Below are positions 1 through 11,450 of a stretch of 64,000 nucleotides of DNA, piece by piece. The notes beneath the pieces were generated by a model that saw nothing but the letters and a program-made list of their open reading frames with translations, was not told the DNA's origin and searched no databases. Origin of the DNA: Embiotoca jacksoni (taxonomy: Eukaryota > Chordata > Actinopteri > Embiotocidae); the NCBI GenBank assembly GCA_022577435.1, contig JAKOON010000017.1, forward strand, positions 13,881,528-13,945,527, in the 5' to 3' direction. Positions within the stretch are counted from its first letter, which is position 1, and the number at the start of each line of letters is the position of its first letter. The position numbers and the translations under genes were made by a program.

Positions 1-847
1 AGAGAAGTGAACTCCTCTGACCTCTGCAGCTGCTCCTCATCTCTTCTGGAGGAAACCAGCTGCTACGAGCAGAATCTCTGACTGAAACGTGTGCATTTCT
101 GTTGCATTGTGGGTAATAGATGCAAGGTTTATACAACAACGAAGACTGCAGGGAATGAAAATACGATATCTTTGACTCTGCTGCATAAATTTGGATCTTT
201 TTTAAGTTACAAACTCCTGCAACGTTGTTGGAAATGTTAAATTAGTGCAGTTGTGTTTCTACTACCATCACTACCATCGTACCTCATGATATACTCTCAC
301 CGTCAGTGGGAGACGAGAGGTAGCGTCTGTCCTTCATCAGACAACCACCGCTGCTGCATTTAAACTACTGAACTATATGTAGAGAATCCAATTTAATCTG
401 GTGTTCCTGTGAATTGTGATTGTTTACAGCACAGCAGCTGTCTGCTGAAGGTGTGGTTTACATCTATGGCTCTCAAAATTAAATGAAACACATTTAGAAG
501 GGTTTATTAAACATTATGAATATCAGCAGCGCAGCAGGTGAGGAAGTCCTCTCAGACCGGGCTGGTGATGAAGGAGCATCATGTCGGTCCATTGTTGTGT
601 CAGTAATCAACTTGTTCAAACTTCAGTCAGAAAATGTTTTTATTTCTTTGATTCTAATAATCTTAATGGTTGTTCTTCAGACTTTATTAACAAAACATAG
701 TTTTAAAATAACAAAATTATTATATCTTCAATTTTGTGATGTTCTGAGTAAGAAGCCAAATATTCCCAAACATCTTTATTTCTAGCTAATTTCGGCTTCA
801 TAAACACTTCTTCATCTTATGATTAAAATATACTTTGATAAAACACA

Positions 848-879
<32 letters not shown>

Positions 880-1039
880 TATTATTATGTCCTATTCTGC
901 AGCATTCGTAAACCTGCTGCATGAATATGTTCTCCAGTCAGACAAACTTTCTCTCTTCCATTAAAATACTTTTGGGTGAGTAATTACATTTCACTGCGTT
1001 ATATAGTTGTATTATATTCCCACTGTCTGACATGTAGGT

Positions 1040-1100
<61 letters not shown>

Positions 1101-1106
1101 GGTTAC
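1..1106. other. Intron or flanking DNA, no gene seen; (ATT)n and (GT)n microsatellites
   Basis: AT-rich sequence without recognisable coding exons on either strand. It contains an (ATT)n tract at about 848-888 and a (GT)n tract at about 1036-1099, which lies a few bases beyond the splice donor of the leucine-rich-repeat exon at 1107-1193. Further minus-strand exons of that gene should lie left of this window. Confidence 0.5.
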
Positions 1107-4100
1107 CTGCAGGTAAAGGTAGTGCAGGTGTTTCAGCAGACTGAGGTCCTGCCGACGGATCTGACCAATCACATTATCCTGGAGGAAGATGGTCTGTGTG
1201 GACAGAAGACATGATGAAGAGGGACAAACAAAGAGTCACGACGTGGTGAAGGATGTGGTGAATGATGTGAATGATGTGGTGAATGATGTGGTGAAGGATG
1301 TGGTGAAGGATGTGGTGAATGATGTGAAGGATGTGGTGAACGATGTGAAGGATGTGGTGAAGGATGTGGTGAATGATGTGAATGATGTGGTGAAAGATTT
1401 GGTGAATGATGTGAAGGATGTGGTGAAGGATGTGGTGAATGATGTGGTGAAGGATTTGGTGAATGATGTGAAGGATGTGGTGAATGATGTGAATGATGTG
1501 GTGAAAGATTTGGTGAATGATGTGAAGGATGTGGTGAATGATGTGGTGAAGGATGTGGTGAAGGATGTGGTGAATGATGTGGTGAATGATGTGAAGGATG
1601 TGGTGAAGGATGTGGTGAACGATGTGAAGGATGTGGTGAATGATGTGAATGATGTGGTGAACGATGTGAAGGATGTGGTGAATGATGTGGTGAAAGATTT
1701 GGTGAATGATGTGAAGGATGTGGTGAATGATGTGGTGAAAGATTTGGTGAATGATGTGAAGGATGTGGTGAATGATGTGAATGATGTGGTGAAGGATGTG
1801 GTGAAGGATGTGAATGATGTGGTGAAGGATGTGGTGAATGATGTGAATGATGTGGTGAATGATGTGGTGAATGATGTGAAGGATGTGGTGAACGATGTGA
1901 AGGATGTGGTGTATGATGTGAAGGATGTGGTGAATGATGTGGTGAAAGATGTGGTGAAGGATGTGGTGAATGATGTGGTGAAGGATTTGGTGAATGATGT
2001 GAAGGATGTGGTGAATGATGTGAATGATGTGGTGAAGGATGTGGTGAAGGATGTGGTGAATGATGTGGTGAATGATGTGAAGGATGTGGTGAATGATGTG
2101 AATGATGTGGTGAATGATGTGGTGAACGATGTGGTGAATGATGTGGTGAAGTATGTGAAGGATGTGGTGAACGATGTGGTGAAGGATGTGGTGAACAATG
2201 TGGTGAAGCATGTGATGAAGGATGTGGTGAATGATGTGGTGAAGGATGTGGTGAATGATGTGAAGGATGTGGTAAAGGATGTAGTGAAGGATGTGAAGGA
2301 TGTGGTGAATGATGTGAATGATGTGGTGAATGATGTGAAGGATGTGGTGAAGGATGTGAAGGATGTGGTGAATGATGTGGTGAAGGATTTGGTGAATGAT
2401 GTGAAGGATGTGGTGAATGATGTGAAGGATGTGGTGAATGATGTGGTGAAAGATTTGGTGAATGATGTGAAGGATGTGGTGAATGATGTGAATGGTGTGG
2501 TGAAAGATTTGGTGAATGATGTGAAGGATGTGGTGAAGGATGTGAATGATGTGGTGAATGATGTGGTGAATGATGTGAAGGATGTGGTGAAGGATGTGGT
2601 GAACGATGTGAAGGATGTGGTGAAGGATGTGGTGAATGATGTGAATGATGTGGTGAATGATGTGAAGGATGTGGTGAAGGATGTGGTGAACGATGTGAAG
2701 GATGTGGTGAATGATGTGGTGAAAGATTTGGTGAATGATGTGAAGGATGTGGTGAAGGATGTGAATGATGTGGTGAAGGATGTGGTGAATGATGTGAATG
2801 ATGTGGTGAATGATGTGGTGAATGATGTGAAGGATGTGGTGAACGATGTGAAGGATGTGGTGTATGATGTGAAGGATGTGGTGAATGATGTGGTGAAAGA
2901 TTTGGTGAATGATGTGAAGGATGTGGTGAATGATGTGGTGAAGGATGTGGTGAAGGATGTGGTGAAGGATGTGGTGAATGATTTGGTGAATGATGTGAAG
3001 GATGTGGTGAATGATGTGGTGAAGGATGTGGTGAAGGATTTGGTGAATGATGTGAAGGATGTGGTGAATGATGTGAAGGATGTGGTGAATGATGTGAATG
3101 ATGTGGTGAATGATGTGGTGAAAGATTTGGTGAATGATGTGAAGGATGTGGTGAACGATGTGAAGGATGTGGTGTATGATGTGAAGGATGTGGTAAATGA
3201 TGTGGTGAAGGATGTGGTGAAGGATGTGGTGAATGATGTGGTGAAGGATTTGGTGAATGATGTGAAGGATGTGGTGAATGATGTGAATGATGTGGTGAAG
3301 GATGTGGTGAAGGATGTGGTGAATGATGTGGTGAATGATGTGAAGGACGTGGTGAATGATGTGAATGATGTGGTGAAGGATGTGGTGAACGATGTGGTGA
3401 ATGATGTGGTGAAGCATGTGAAGGATGTGGTGAACGATGTGGTGAAGGATGTGGTGAACAATGTGGTGAAGCATGTGATGAAGGATGTGGTGAATGATGT
3501 GGTGAAGGATGTGGTGAATGATGTGAAGGATGTGGTAAAGGATGTAGTGAAGGATGTGAAGGATGTGGTGAAGGATGTGGTGAATGATGTGAATGATGTG
3601 GTGAATGATGTGAAGGATGTGAAGGATGTGAAGGATGTGGTGAATGATGTGGTGAAGGATTTGGTGAATGATGTGAAGGATGTGGTGAATGATGTGAAGG
3701 ATGTGGTGAATGATGTGGTGAAAGATTTGGTGAATGATGTGAAGGATGTGGTGAATGATGTGAATGGTGTGGTGAAAGATTTGGTGAATGATGTGAAGGA
3801 TGTGGTGAATGATGTGAATGATGTGGTGAATGATGTGGTGAATGATGTGAAGGATGTGGTGAAGGATGTGGTGAACGATGTGAAGGATGTGGTGAAGGAT
3901 GTGGTGAATGATGTGAATGATGTGGTGAATGATGTGAAGGATGTGGTGAAGGATGTGGTGAACGATGTGAAGGATGTGGTGAATGATGTGGTGAAAGATT
4001 TGGTGAATGATGTGAAGGATGTGGTGAAGGATGTGGTGAATGATGTGAATGATGTGGTGAATGATGTGGTGAATGATGTGAAGGATGTGGTGAACGATGT

Positions 4101-7100
4101 GAAGGATGTGGTGTATGATGTGAAGGATGTGGTGAATGATGTGGTGAAAGATTTGGTGAATGATGTGAAGGATGTGGTGAATGATGTGGTGAAGGATGTG
4201 GTGAAGGATGTGGTGAAGGATGTGGTGAATGATGTGGTGAAGGATTTGGTGAATGATGTGAAGGATGTGGTGAATGATGTGAAGGATGTGGTGAATGATG
4301 TGGTGAAAGATTTGGTGAATGATGTGAAGGATGTGGTGAAGGATGTGAAGGATGTGGTGAATGACGTGAATGATGTGGTGAAAGATTTGGTGAATGATGT
4401 GAAGGATGTGGTGAATGATGTGGTTAAGGATGTGGTGAAGGATGTGGTGAAGGATGTGGTGAAGGATGTGAAGGATGTGGTGAATGATGTGGTGAAGGAT
4501 TTGGTGAATGATGTGAAGGATGTGGTGAATGATGTGAAGGATGTGGTGAATGATGTGAATGATGTGGTGAAAGATTTGGTGAATGATGTGAAGGATGTGG
4601 TGAATGATGTGGTTAAGGATGTGGTGAAGGATGTGGTGAAGGATGTGGTGAAGGATGTGAAGGATGTGGTGAATGATGTGGTGAAGGATTTGGTGAATGA
4701 TGTGAAGGATGTGGTGAATGATGTGAAGGATGTGGTGAAGGATGGGGTGAATGATGTGGTGAAGGATTTGGTGAATGATGTGAATGATGTGGTGAAGGAT
4801 GTGGTGAAGGATGTGAAGGATGTGGTGAATGATGTGGTGAAAGATTTGGTGAATGATGTGAAGGATGTGGTGAATGATGTGGTGAAGGATGTGGTGAATG
4901 ATGTGAAGGATGTGGTGAAGGATGGGGTGAATGATGTGGTGAAGGATTTGGTGAATGATGTGAATGATGTGGTGAAGGATGTGGTGAAGGATGTGAAGGA
5001 TGTGGTGAATGATGTGGTGAAAGATTTGGTGAATGATGTGAAGGATGTGGTGAATGATGTGGTGAAGGATGTGGTGAATGATGTGAAGGATGTGGTGAAC
5101 GATGTGGTGAATGATGTGGTGAAGGATGTGATGAAGGATGTGGTGAAGGATGTGGTGAATGATGTGGTGAAGCATGTGAAAGATGTGGTGAACGATGTGG
5201 TGAAGGATGTGGTGAACAATGTGGTGAAGCATGTGATGAAGGATGTGATGAATGATGTGGTGAAGGATGTGGTGAATGATGTGAAGGATGTGGTGAAGGA
5301 TGTGGTGAACGATGTGGTGAATGATGTGGTGAATGATGTGATGAAGGATGTGGTGAAGGATGTGATGAACGATGTGGTGAAGGATGTGGTGAATGATGTG
5401 GTGAAGCATGTGAAGGATGTGGTGAAGGATGTGGTGAATGATGTGAAGGATGTGGTGAAGGATGTGGTGTATGATGTGAAGGATGTGGTGAATGATGTGG
5501 TGAAAGATTTGGTGAATGATGTGAAGGATGTGGTGAATGATGTGGTGAAGGATGTGGTGAAGGATGTGGTGAAGGATGTGGTGAATGATGTGGTGAAGGA
5601 TTTGGTGAACGATGTGGTGAATGATGTGGTGAATGATGTGATGAAGGATGTGGTGAAGGATGTGATGAAGGATGTGGTGAAGGATGTGGTGAATGATGTG
5701 GTGAAGCATGTGAAGGATGTGGTGAAGGATGTGGTGAATGATGTGAAGGATGTGGTGAAGGATGTGGTGTATGATGTGAAGGATGTGGTGAATGATGTGG
5801 TGAAAGATTTGGTGAATGATGTGAAGGATGTGGTGAATGATGTGGTGAAGGATGTGGTGAAGGATGTGGTGAAGGATGTGGTGAATGATGTGGTGAAGGA
5901 TTTGGTGAATGATGTGAAGGATGTGGTGAATGATGTGAAGGATGTGGTGAATGATGTGAATGATGTGGTGAATGATGTGGTGAAAGATTTGGTGAATGAT
6001 GTGAAGGATGTGGTGAACGATGTGAAGGATGTGGTGTATGATGTGAAGGATGTGGTGAATGATGTGGTGAAGGATGTGGTGAAGGATGTGGTGAATGATG
6101 TGGTGAAGGATTTGGTGAATGATGTGAAGGATGTGGTGAATGATGTGAATGATGTGGTGAAGGATGTGGTGAAGGATGTGGTGAATGATGTGGTGAATGA
6201 TGTGAAGGACGTGGTGAATGATGTGAATGATGTGGTGAAGGATGTGGTGAACGATGTGGTGAATGATGTGGTGAAGCATGTGAAGGATGTGGTGAACGAT
6301 GTGGTGAAGGATGTGGTGAACAATGTGGTGAAGCATGTGATGAAGGATGTGGTGAATGATGTGGTGAAGGATGTGGTGAATGATGTGAAGGATGTGGTAA
6401 AGGATGTAGTGAAGGATGTGAAGGATGTGGTGAAGGATGTGGTGAATGATGTGAATGATGTGGTGAATGATGTGAAGGATGTGAAGGATGTGAAGGATGT
6501 GGTGAATGATGTGGTGAAGGATTTGGTGAATGATGTGAAGGATGTGGTGAATGATGTGAAGGATGTGGTGAATGATGTGGTGAAAGATTTGGTGAATGAT
6601 GTGAAGGATGTGGTGAATGATGTGAATGGTGTGGTGAAAGATTTGGTGAATGATGTGAAGGATGTGGTGAATGATGTGAATGATGTGGTGAATGATGTGG
6701 TGAATGATGTGAAGGATGTGGTGAAGGATGTGGTGAACGATGTGAAGGATGTGGTGAATGATGTGGTGAAAGATTTGGTGAATGATGTGAAGGATGTGGT
6801 GAAGGATGTGAATTATGTGGTGAAGGATGTGGTGAATGATGTGAATGATGTGGTGAATGATGTGGTGAATGATGTGAAGGATGTGGTGAACGATGTGAAG
6901 GATGTGGTGTATGATGTGAAGGATGTGGTGAATGATGTGGTGAAAGATTTGGTGAATGATGTGAAGGATGTGGTGAATGATGTGGTGAAGGATGTGGTGA
7001 AGGATGTGGTGAAGGATGTGGTGAATGATGTGGTGAAGGATTTGGTGAATGATGTGAAGGATGTGGTGAATGATGTGAAGGATGTGGTGAATGATGTGGT

Positions 7101-8551
7101 GAAAGATTTGGTGAATGATGTGAAGGATGTGGTGAAGGATGTGAAGGATGTGGTGAATGACGTGAATGATGTGGTGAAAGATTTGGTGAATGATGTGAAG
7201 GATGTGGTGAATGATGTGGTTAAGGATGTGGTGAAGGATGTGAAGGATGTGGTGAATGATGTGGTGAAGGATTTGGTGAATGATGTGAAGGATGTGGTGA
7301 ATGATGTGAAGGATGTGGTGAATGATGTGAATGATGTGGTGAAAGATTTGGTGAATGATGTGAAGGATGTGGTGAATGATGTGGTTAAGGATGTGGTGAA
7401 GGATGTGGTGAAGGATGTGAAGGATGTGGTGAATGATGTGGTGAAGGATTTGGTGAATGATGTGAAGGATGTGGTGAATGATGTGAAGGATGTGGTGAAG
7501 GATGGGGTGAATGATGTGGTGAAGGATTTGGTGAATGATGTGAATGATGTGGTGAAGGATGTGGTGAAGGATGTGAAGGATGTGGTGAATGATGTGGTGA
7601 AAGATTTGGTGAATGATGTGAAGGATGTGGTGAATGATGTGGTGAAGGATGTGGTGAATGATGTGAAGGATGTGGTGAACGATGTGGTGAATGATGTGGT
7701 GAAGGATGTGATGAAGGATGTGGTGAAGGATGTGGTGAATGATGTGGTGAAGCATGTGAAAGATGTGGTGAACGATGTGGTGAAGGATGTGGTGAAGCAT
7801 GTGATGAAGGATGTGATGAATGATGTGGTGAAGGATGTGGTGAATGATGTGAAGGATGTGGTGAAGGATGTGGTGAACGATGTGGTGAATGATGTGGTGA
7901 ATGATGTGATGAAGGATGTGGTGAAGGATGTGATGAAGGATGTGGTGAATGATGTGGTGAAGCATGTGAAGGATGTGGTGAAGGATGTGGTGAATGATGT
8001 GAAGGATGTGGTAAAGGATGTAGTGAAGGATGTGGTGAAGGATGTGGTGAATGATGTGAAGGATGTGGTGAATGATGTGAAGGATGTGGTGAAGGATGTG
8101 AAGGATGTGGTAAAGGATGTAGTGAAGGATGTGGTGAAGGATGTGAAAGATGTGGTGAATGATGTGAAGGATGTGGTGAAGGATGTGAAGGATGTGGTAA
8201 AGGATGTAGTGAAGGATGTGGTGAAGGATGTAGTGAATGATGTGAAGGATGTGGTGAATGATGTGGTGAAGGATGTGAAGGATGTGGTGAAGGATGTGAA
8301 GGATGTGAAGGATGTGGTGAAGGATGTGAAGGATGTGGTGAAGGATGTGGTGAAGGAGGATCCTACCTGCGTGGATGGAGGGATGTGTTTGGGGATGTCC
8401 CTCAGGCTTGTGGAGCCACACTCCACAGTGAGGCTGTAGCAGCGACAGCCCACCGGGCAGGAAGGAGACGCTCCAGCAGGAGTGTGCAAGAACAGGAGCA
8501 GCACGGAGAGAAGAAGCACCAACAACACAGCCATCACTTCAGGGGACAGGC
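1107..8551 (-). CDS. lrrc24: Leucine-rich-repeat protein, LRRC24-like, N-terminal part (partial gene)
   Basis: Two minus-strand exons join in phase 0. Exon 8367-8551 has a CAG acceptor, an ATG at 8534 and 56 codons: a hydrophobic signal peptide (about residues 1-22) followed by a cysteine-rich LRR N-cap with Cys26, Cys30, Cys32 and Cys39. It ends at a CAG|GTAGGA donor. Exon 1107-1193 (29 codons) continues with a typical leucine-rich-repeat segment (TIFLQDN through LHYLYLQ) and ends at CAG|GTAACC. The N-cap and first repeat resemble LRRC24, a predicted LRR-plus-Ig membrane protein; this assignment is from memory and tentative, and other LRR families are possible. The remaining exons are outside the window. 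The 7173-bp intron between the two exons is almost wholly satellite DNA. Confidence 0.55.
1237..8358. repeat. 7.1-kb satellite of mixed 12-bp and 9-bp units
   Basis: An uninterrupted tandem array. The plus strand is built from two units, GATGTGGTGAAK (12 bp) and GATGTGAAK (9 bp), in irregular order, with a small set of recurring variants: GATTTG, GATGGG, AACGAT, AAGCAT, TATGAT, GTGATG. Because every length step is a multiple of three, one plus frame (1189-8439) and two minus frames (1174-8421 and 1236-6323) stay open for thousands of bases. These are translations of a repeat, not credible genes. The array occupies nearly all of the intron of the LRR gene, from about 43 bp inside one splice site to about 8 bp from the other. 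The plus strand is very poor in C. Internal duplications are described under findings. Confidence 0.97.
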
Positions 8552-10792
8552 CTGAGGACGAGAGGACAGTGGACACATCCAAGTCAGTGCAGAGAAACAC
8601 AAGGACAGCATGTAAGAGTACAAAACCAGAGCCTGAACACACGCTGGGCGAGTCGTTCTCAGTGTGTTCATGCTTGTACAATATTTACACAATAATAACA
8701 CAAATCCCAGAATGAGTGAGTCAGAGATGTTTGAGGCCGCAGGCACAAGCTGGGAAACACCAACTCTTTCTCCCATCGAACAACTCAGAGCAGTAAATAT
8801 GAGCAGAAAACTACAGGTGATGAATTACTTCAAAAATGTTTCAACCAGAAACAAAAAAATGGAACAGGCTCTGAAGGATCTCTTCAAACCAGCTCATCAT
8901 CGGTAGAAATGTAAACAGAATGACTTTTGGACTTCATCGAATTATCAACAATAATTACCAAATTTCCCTACTGTGGGATTAATAAAGTCTAAATCTAATT
9001 TAATCTAATGATAAATAATGAAAAAGTCTTAGTCTTGATATTAGGAAAATATAATTCACAATCACTTTAACCATTAACAAAAATAATAATATTGGTATTT
9101 CTATTGCATTGGTATTATGATGTCAAACAAACCTGAACTTTGACCTCTTTACATAAATGGCATCAAGTCTCGGGGTTAATCGTGTCATGTTTGACATTTG
9201 TTTAGTTTTCTCTTTTGTCAATAAACCCAGTTCAGCAATATTATTCATAATAATCTTAACTATCTGTGTAAACCTGAATCTATTTTATTTCTCTCGGTTG
9301 ATACCAAAGATGCTCAGTGTATATACTGAATGTATTGATTGTTATAGTTATCAAAAAGGTTTAAGAACATCAGACATTATGTATAAAAATTTTAAAAAGG
9401 TTTCAAAATAATTATCATAATTGATATTGGCCTGAAGGCTTTTTTGCTGAAATTTGTGAGCTCCACAATCTACATTCCAGCCTCCTCTGCTGTTAAAGTC
9501 CGACTCAGACGTCTTTAAACATGACAAATGCAACCAGAAGTATGTGGACAGACACCTCGTTGTTTAAAATCTGTAGTTCTTTTATTTGGGCTCTGATTTT
9601 GCAGATTTGTACAGACTGGATCTTCAGCAACTGTTTTCTGCCATAAAAACTTTGTTGGACTTATAAAAAATATTGTTTGTGTTTGCGTTCAGTGGCCACT
9701 CTCCTTTTCCGCAGTCTCTTTTCAGAAGGTGCGTGAGGATAAACATGATTTATCTTTACAGCATGCCAAAGACTAAAGAGGCAGTTTGACTCGTCTTATG
9801 TTTCTCAGCTCAGGTGTGTTCCTCCAGTTTCAGATTCACAGTCACAGAACAAGCTGTTTCAGTCACATGAGGATCATCTGTTTTACTGCAGAAATACAGA
9901 CGAACAGCATCTCCTCCTGCAGACACGCTGTTACAGCCTGCGGGTGATTAAGTCTGAAGTACAATTACACAGGTGAGAACTAGGTAAACGGAAGTAAATC
10001 TGTAATGTTTACAACTGAATCACTTTACTGCTCGCCTTCACTTTCTATTCCTAATGAGCTGGAGGAGAGCAGGCTTGTTTCCATCCTCCCAGGTCTCTGC
10101 CTTTAACTGCACAGGCTTGTTGTTGCTGAGAGATTTGTTAACTGCAGGACAACAAACCCTCCTGGTGTATTATAAATGAACTGAACCCAAACTAATACAT
10201 ACGCCTACTCACGCAGCTACACCCTGTCAGGACGTGGGATTTCATCAGAAAGAAGGATGAGACCTATTAAGCCAGGAGTGAGTGTGCTGGAACAGCAGGA
10301 CAGTCGGGGATTATGTCGCTGTAGAGGACCTCACTGTAACAGTCCAGCCTCTCATAACGCCACTATGAATCAAAGCTCTCTTCCATATTCATCTCTGCCT
10401 GTGAATCTCTGTCACCATAGAAACAATTCATGCCAGGAGGCATTGACTTGCATAAGAGGATCTATTATTGAGGCCTTTTCTTTGTTTCTGTTGGAAGTGG
10501 ACAGCTGCCCAGCATCACTGCTGCTGCTGCTTGAGCCCACATCGTCACCAGGCTGCTGGGTGGATCTCCCTGCAGGTACAACATGAAAACACACATGTGA
10601 TTCCTACAGAAGGAACAATAAGTCATAATGCTTCAGAGATGCTAAGGCTGAAATCCCGGAAGCTGCTGGTTGACCTGCAGGCCACCTTTACACCTGATGT
10701 GATCCCAGCTCCGGGCTGCCATGACCTCCGTGCAGCAAACAGCACAACATGAAGCTCACACGACCCGGGGACATGAACACAGAGGTTGTTAC
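8552..10792. other. Intron-like AT-rich DNA; possible LINE 3' tail
   Basis: No coding exon was recognised. At about 8958-9010 the sequence reads like the 3' tail of fish non-LTR elements: a TGTGGGATTAATAAAGT motif followed by short TCTAAT-type repeats. The rest, including short open frames near 9157 and 10257, shows no family resemblance or codon bias. Confidence 0.35.
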
Positions 10793-11045
10793 CTCGCTGA
10801 GGAAGGAGACTCCGCCTTCTTCTTCCCTCCGAATGAAACGATCCTGATAAATCGGATTGATTTTCTCTGATGAAGATGAAGCTCCGCGCATCTGAAAGCA
10901 GAGCAGCTGCCGATGGATGCATCCACAGTGCGCAGAGGAGCGCGGGCCGCCGCAGAGAGCCGACGGAGACCGAAGATCAGACGACGAGCAGCGGTGTGAG
11001 GTGCGGGCAGAGTGCGTGGAAACCGCCGAGAAACGGGTCACACGT
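10793..11045 (-). other. Candidate 5' noncoding exon / CpG-rich promoter of the LRR gene
   Basis: A GC- and CpG-rich block stands out from its AT-rich surroundings. On the minus strand it ends in a good donor (GAG|GTAACA, exon edge 10793). The next acceptor that fits is the one at 8551, just upstream of the LRR signal-peptide ATG. An open frame starting at a minus-strand ATG here meets a stop directly after that junction, so it would be a short upstream ORF and not part of the LRR protein. The transcription start is not determinable; the right edge is approximate. Confidence 0.35.
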
Positions 11046-11450
11046 CTCTGTTAAATCCCATCATCCAGCTGTTCACTCACTCCCACCTCCTAGTACACCC
11101 CCTCATCCAATTAGTCCACGCTGCTGCGCCTGAGGACCATAGTCAAGTCAGCTGTGTTCATCGGCGGCAGCAAGGGAAGCACTTCCGCTCTCAGCCATTC
11201 ACAATAAAAGCTGCATCACATAAACTGCCCGCTTCTTCTTCAACATGTAAAGGTATCAAACCAAACACAGAATGTTTATGATCATTTTCATCATCTGAAT
11301 AAATAAAATAAAAAAAGATCAATCACGTTGAAAAAGTCAGTTCAGCCCTTTATGTATCACAGCTTCAGGTTTCAGCTCCTCAGGGACACGTGGACCTGTC
11401 TGACAACAACTGACTGTATATCAAATATAAACTTTATATTATATATAATG

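Noticed and set aside
1174..8439. Giant open frames (about 2,400 codons) on both strands
   Set aside because: They are translations of the 12/9-bp satellite, open on both strands only because unit lengths are multiples of three. They sit in an intron and have no domain-like content.
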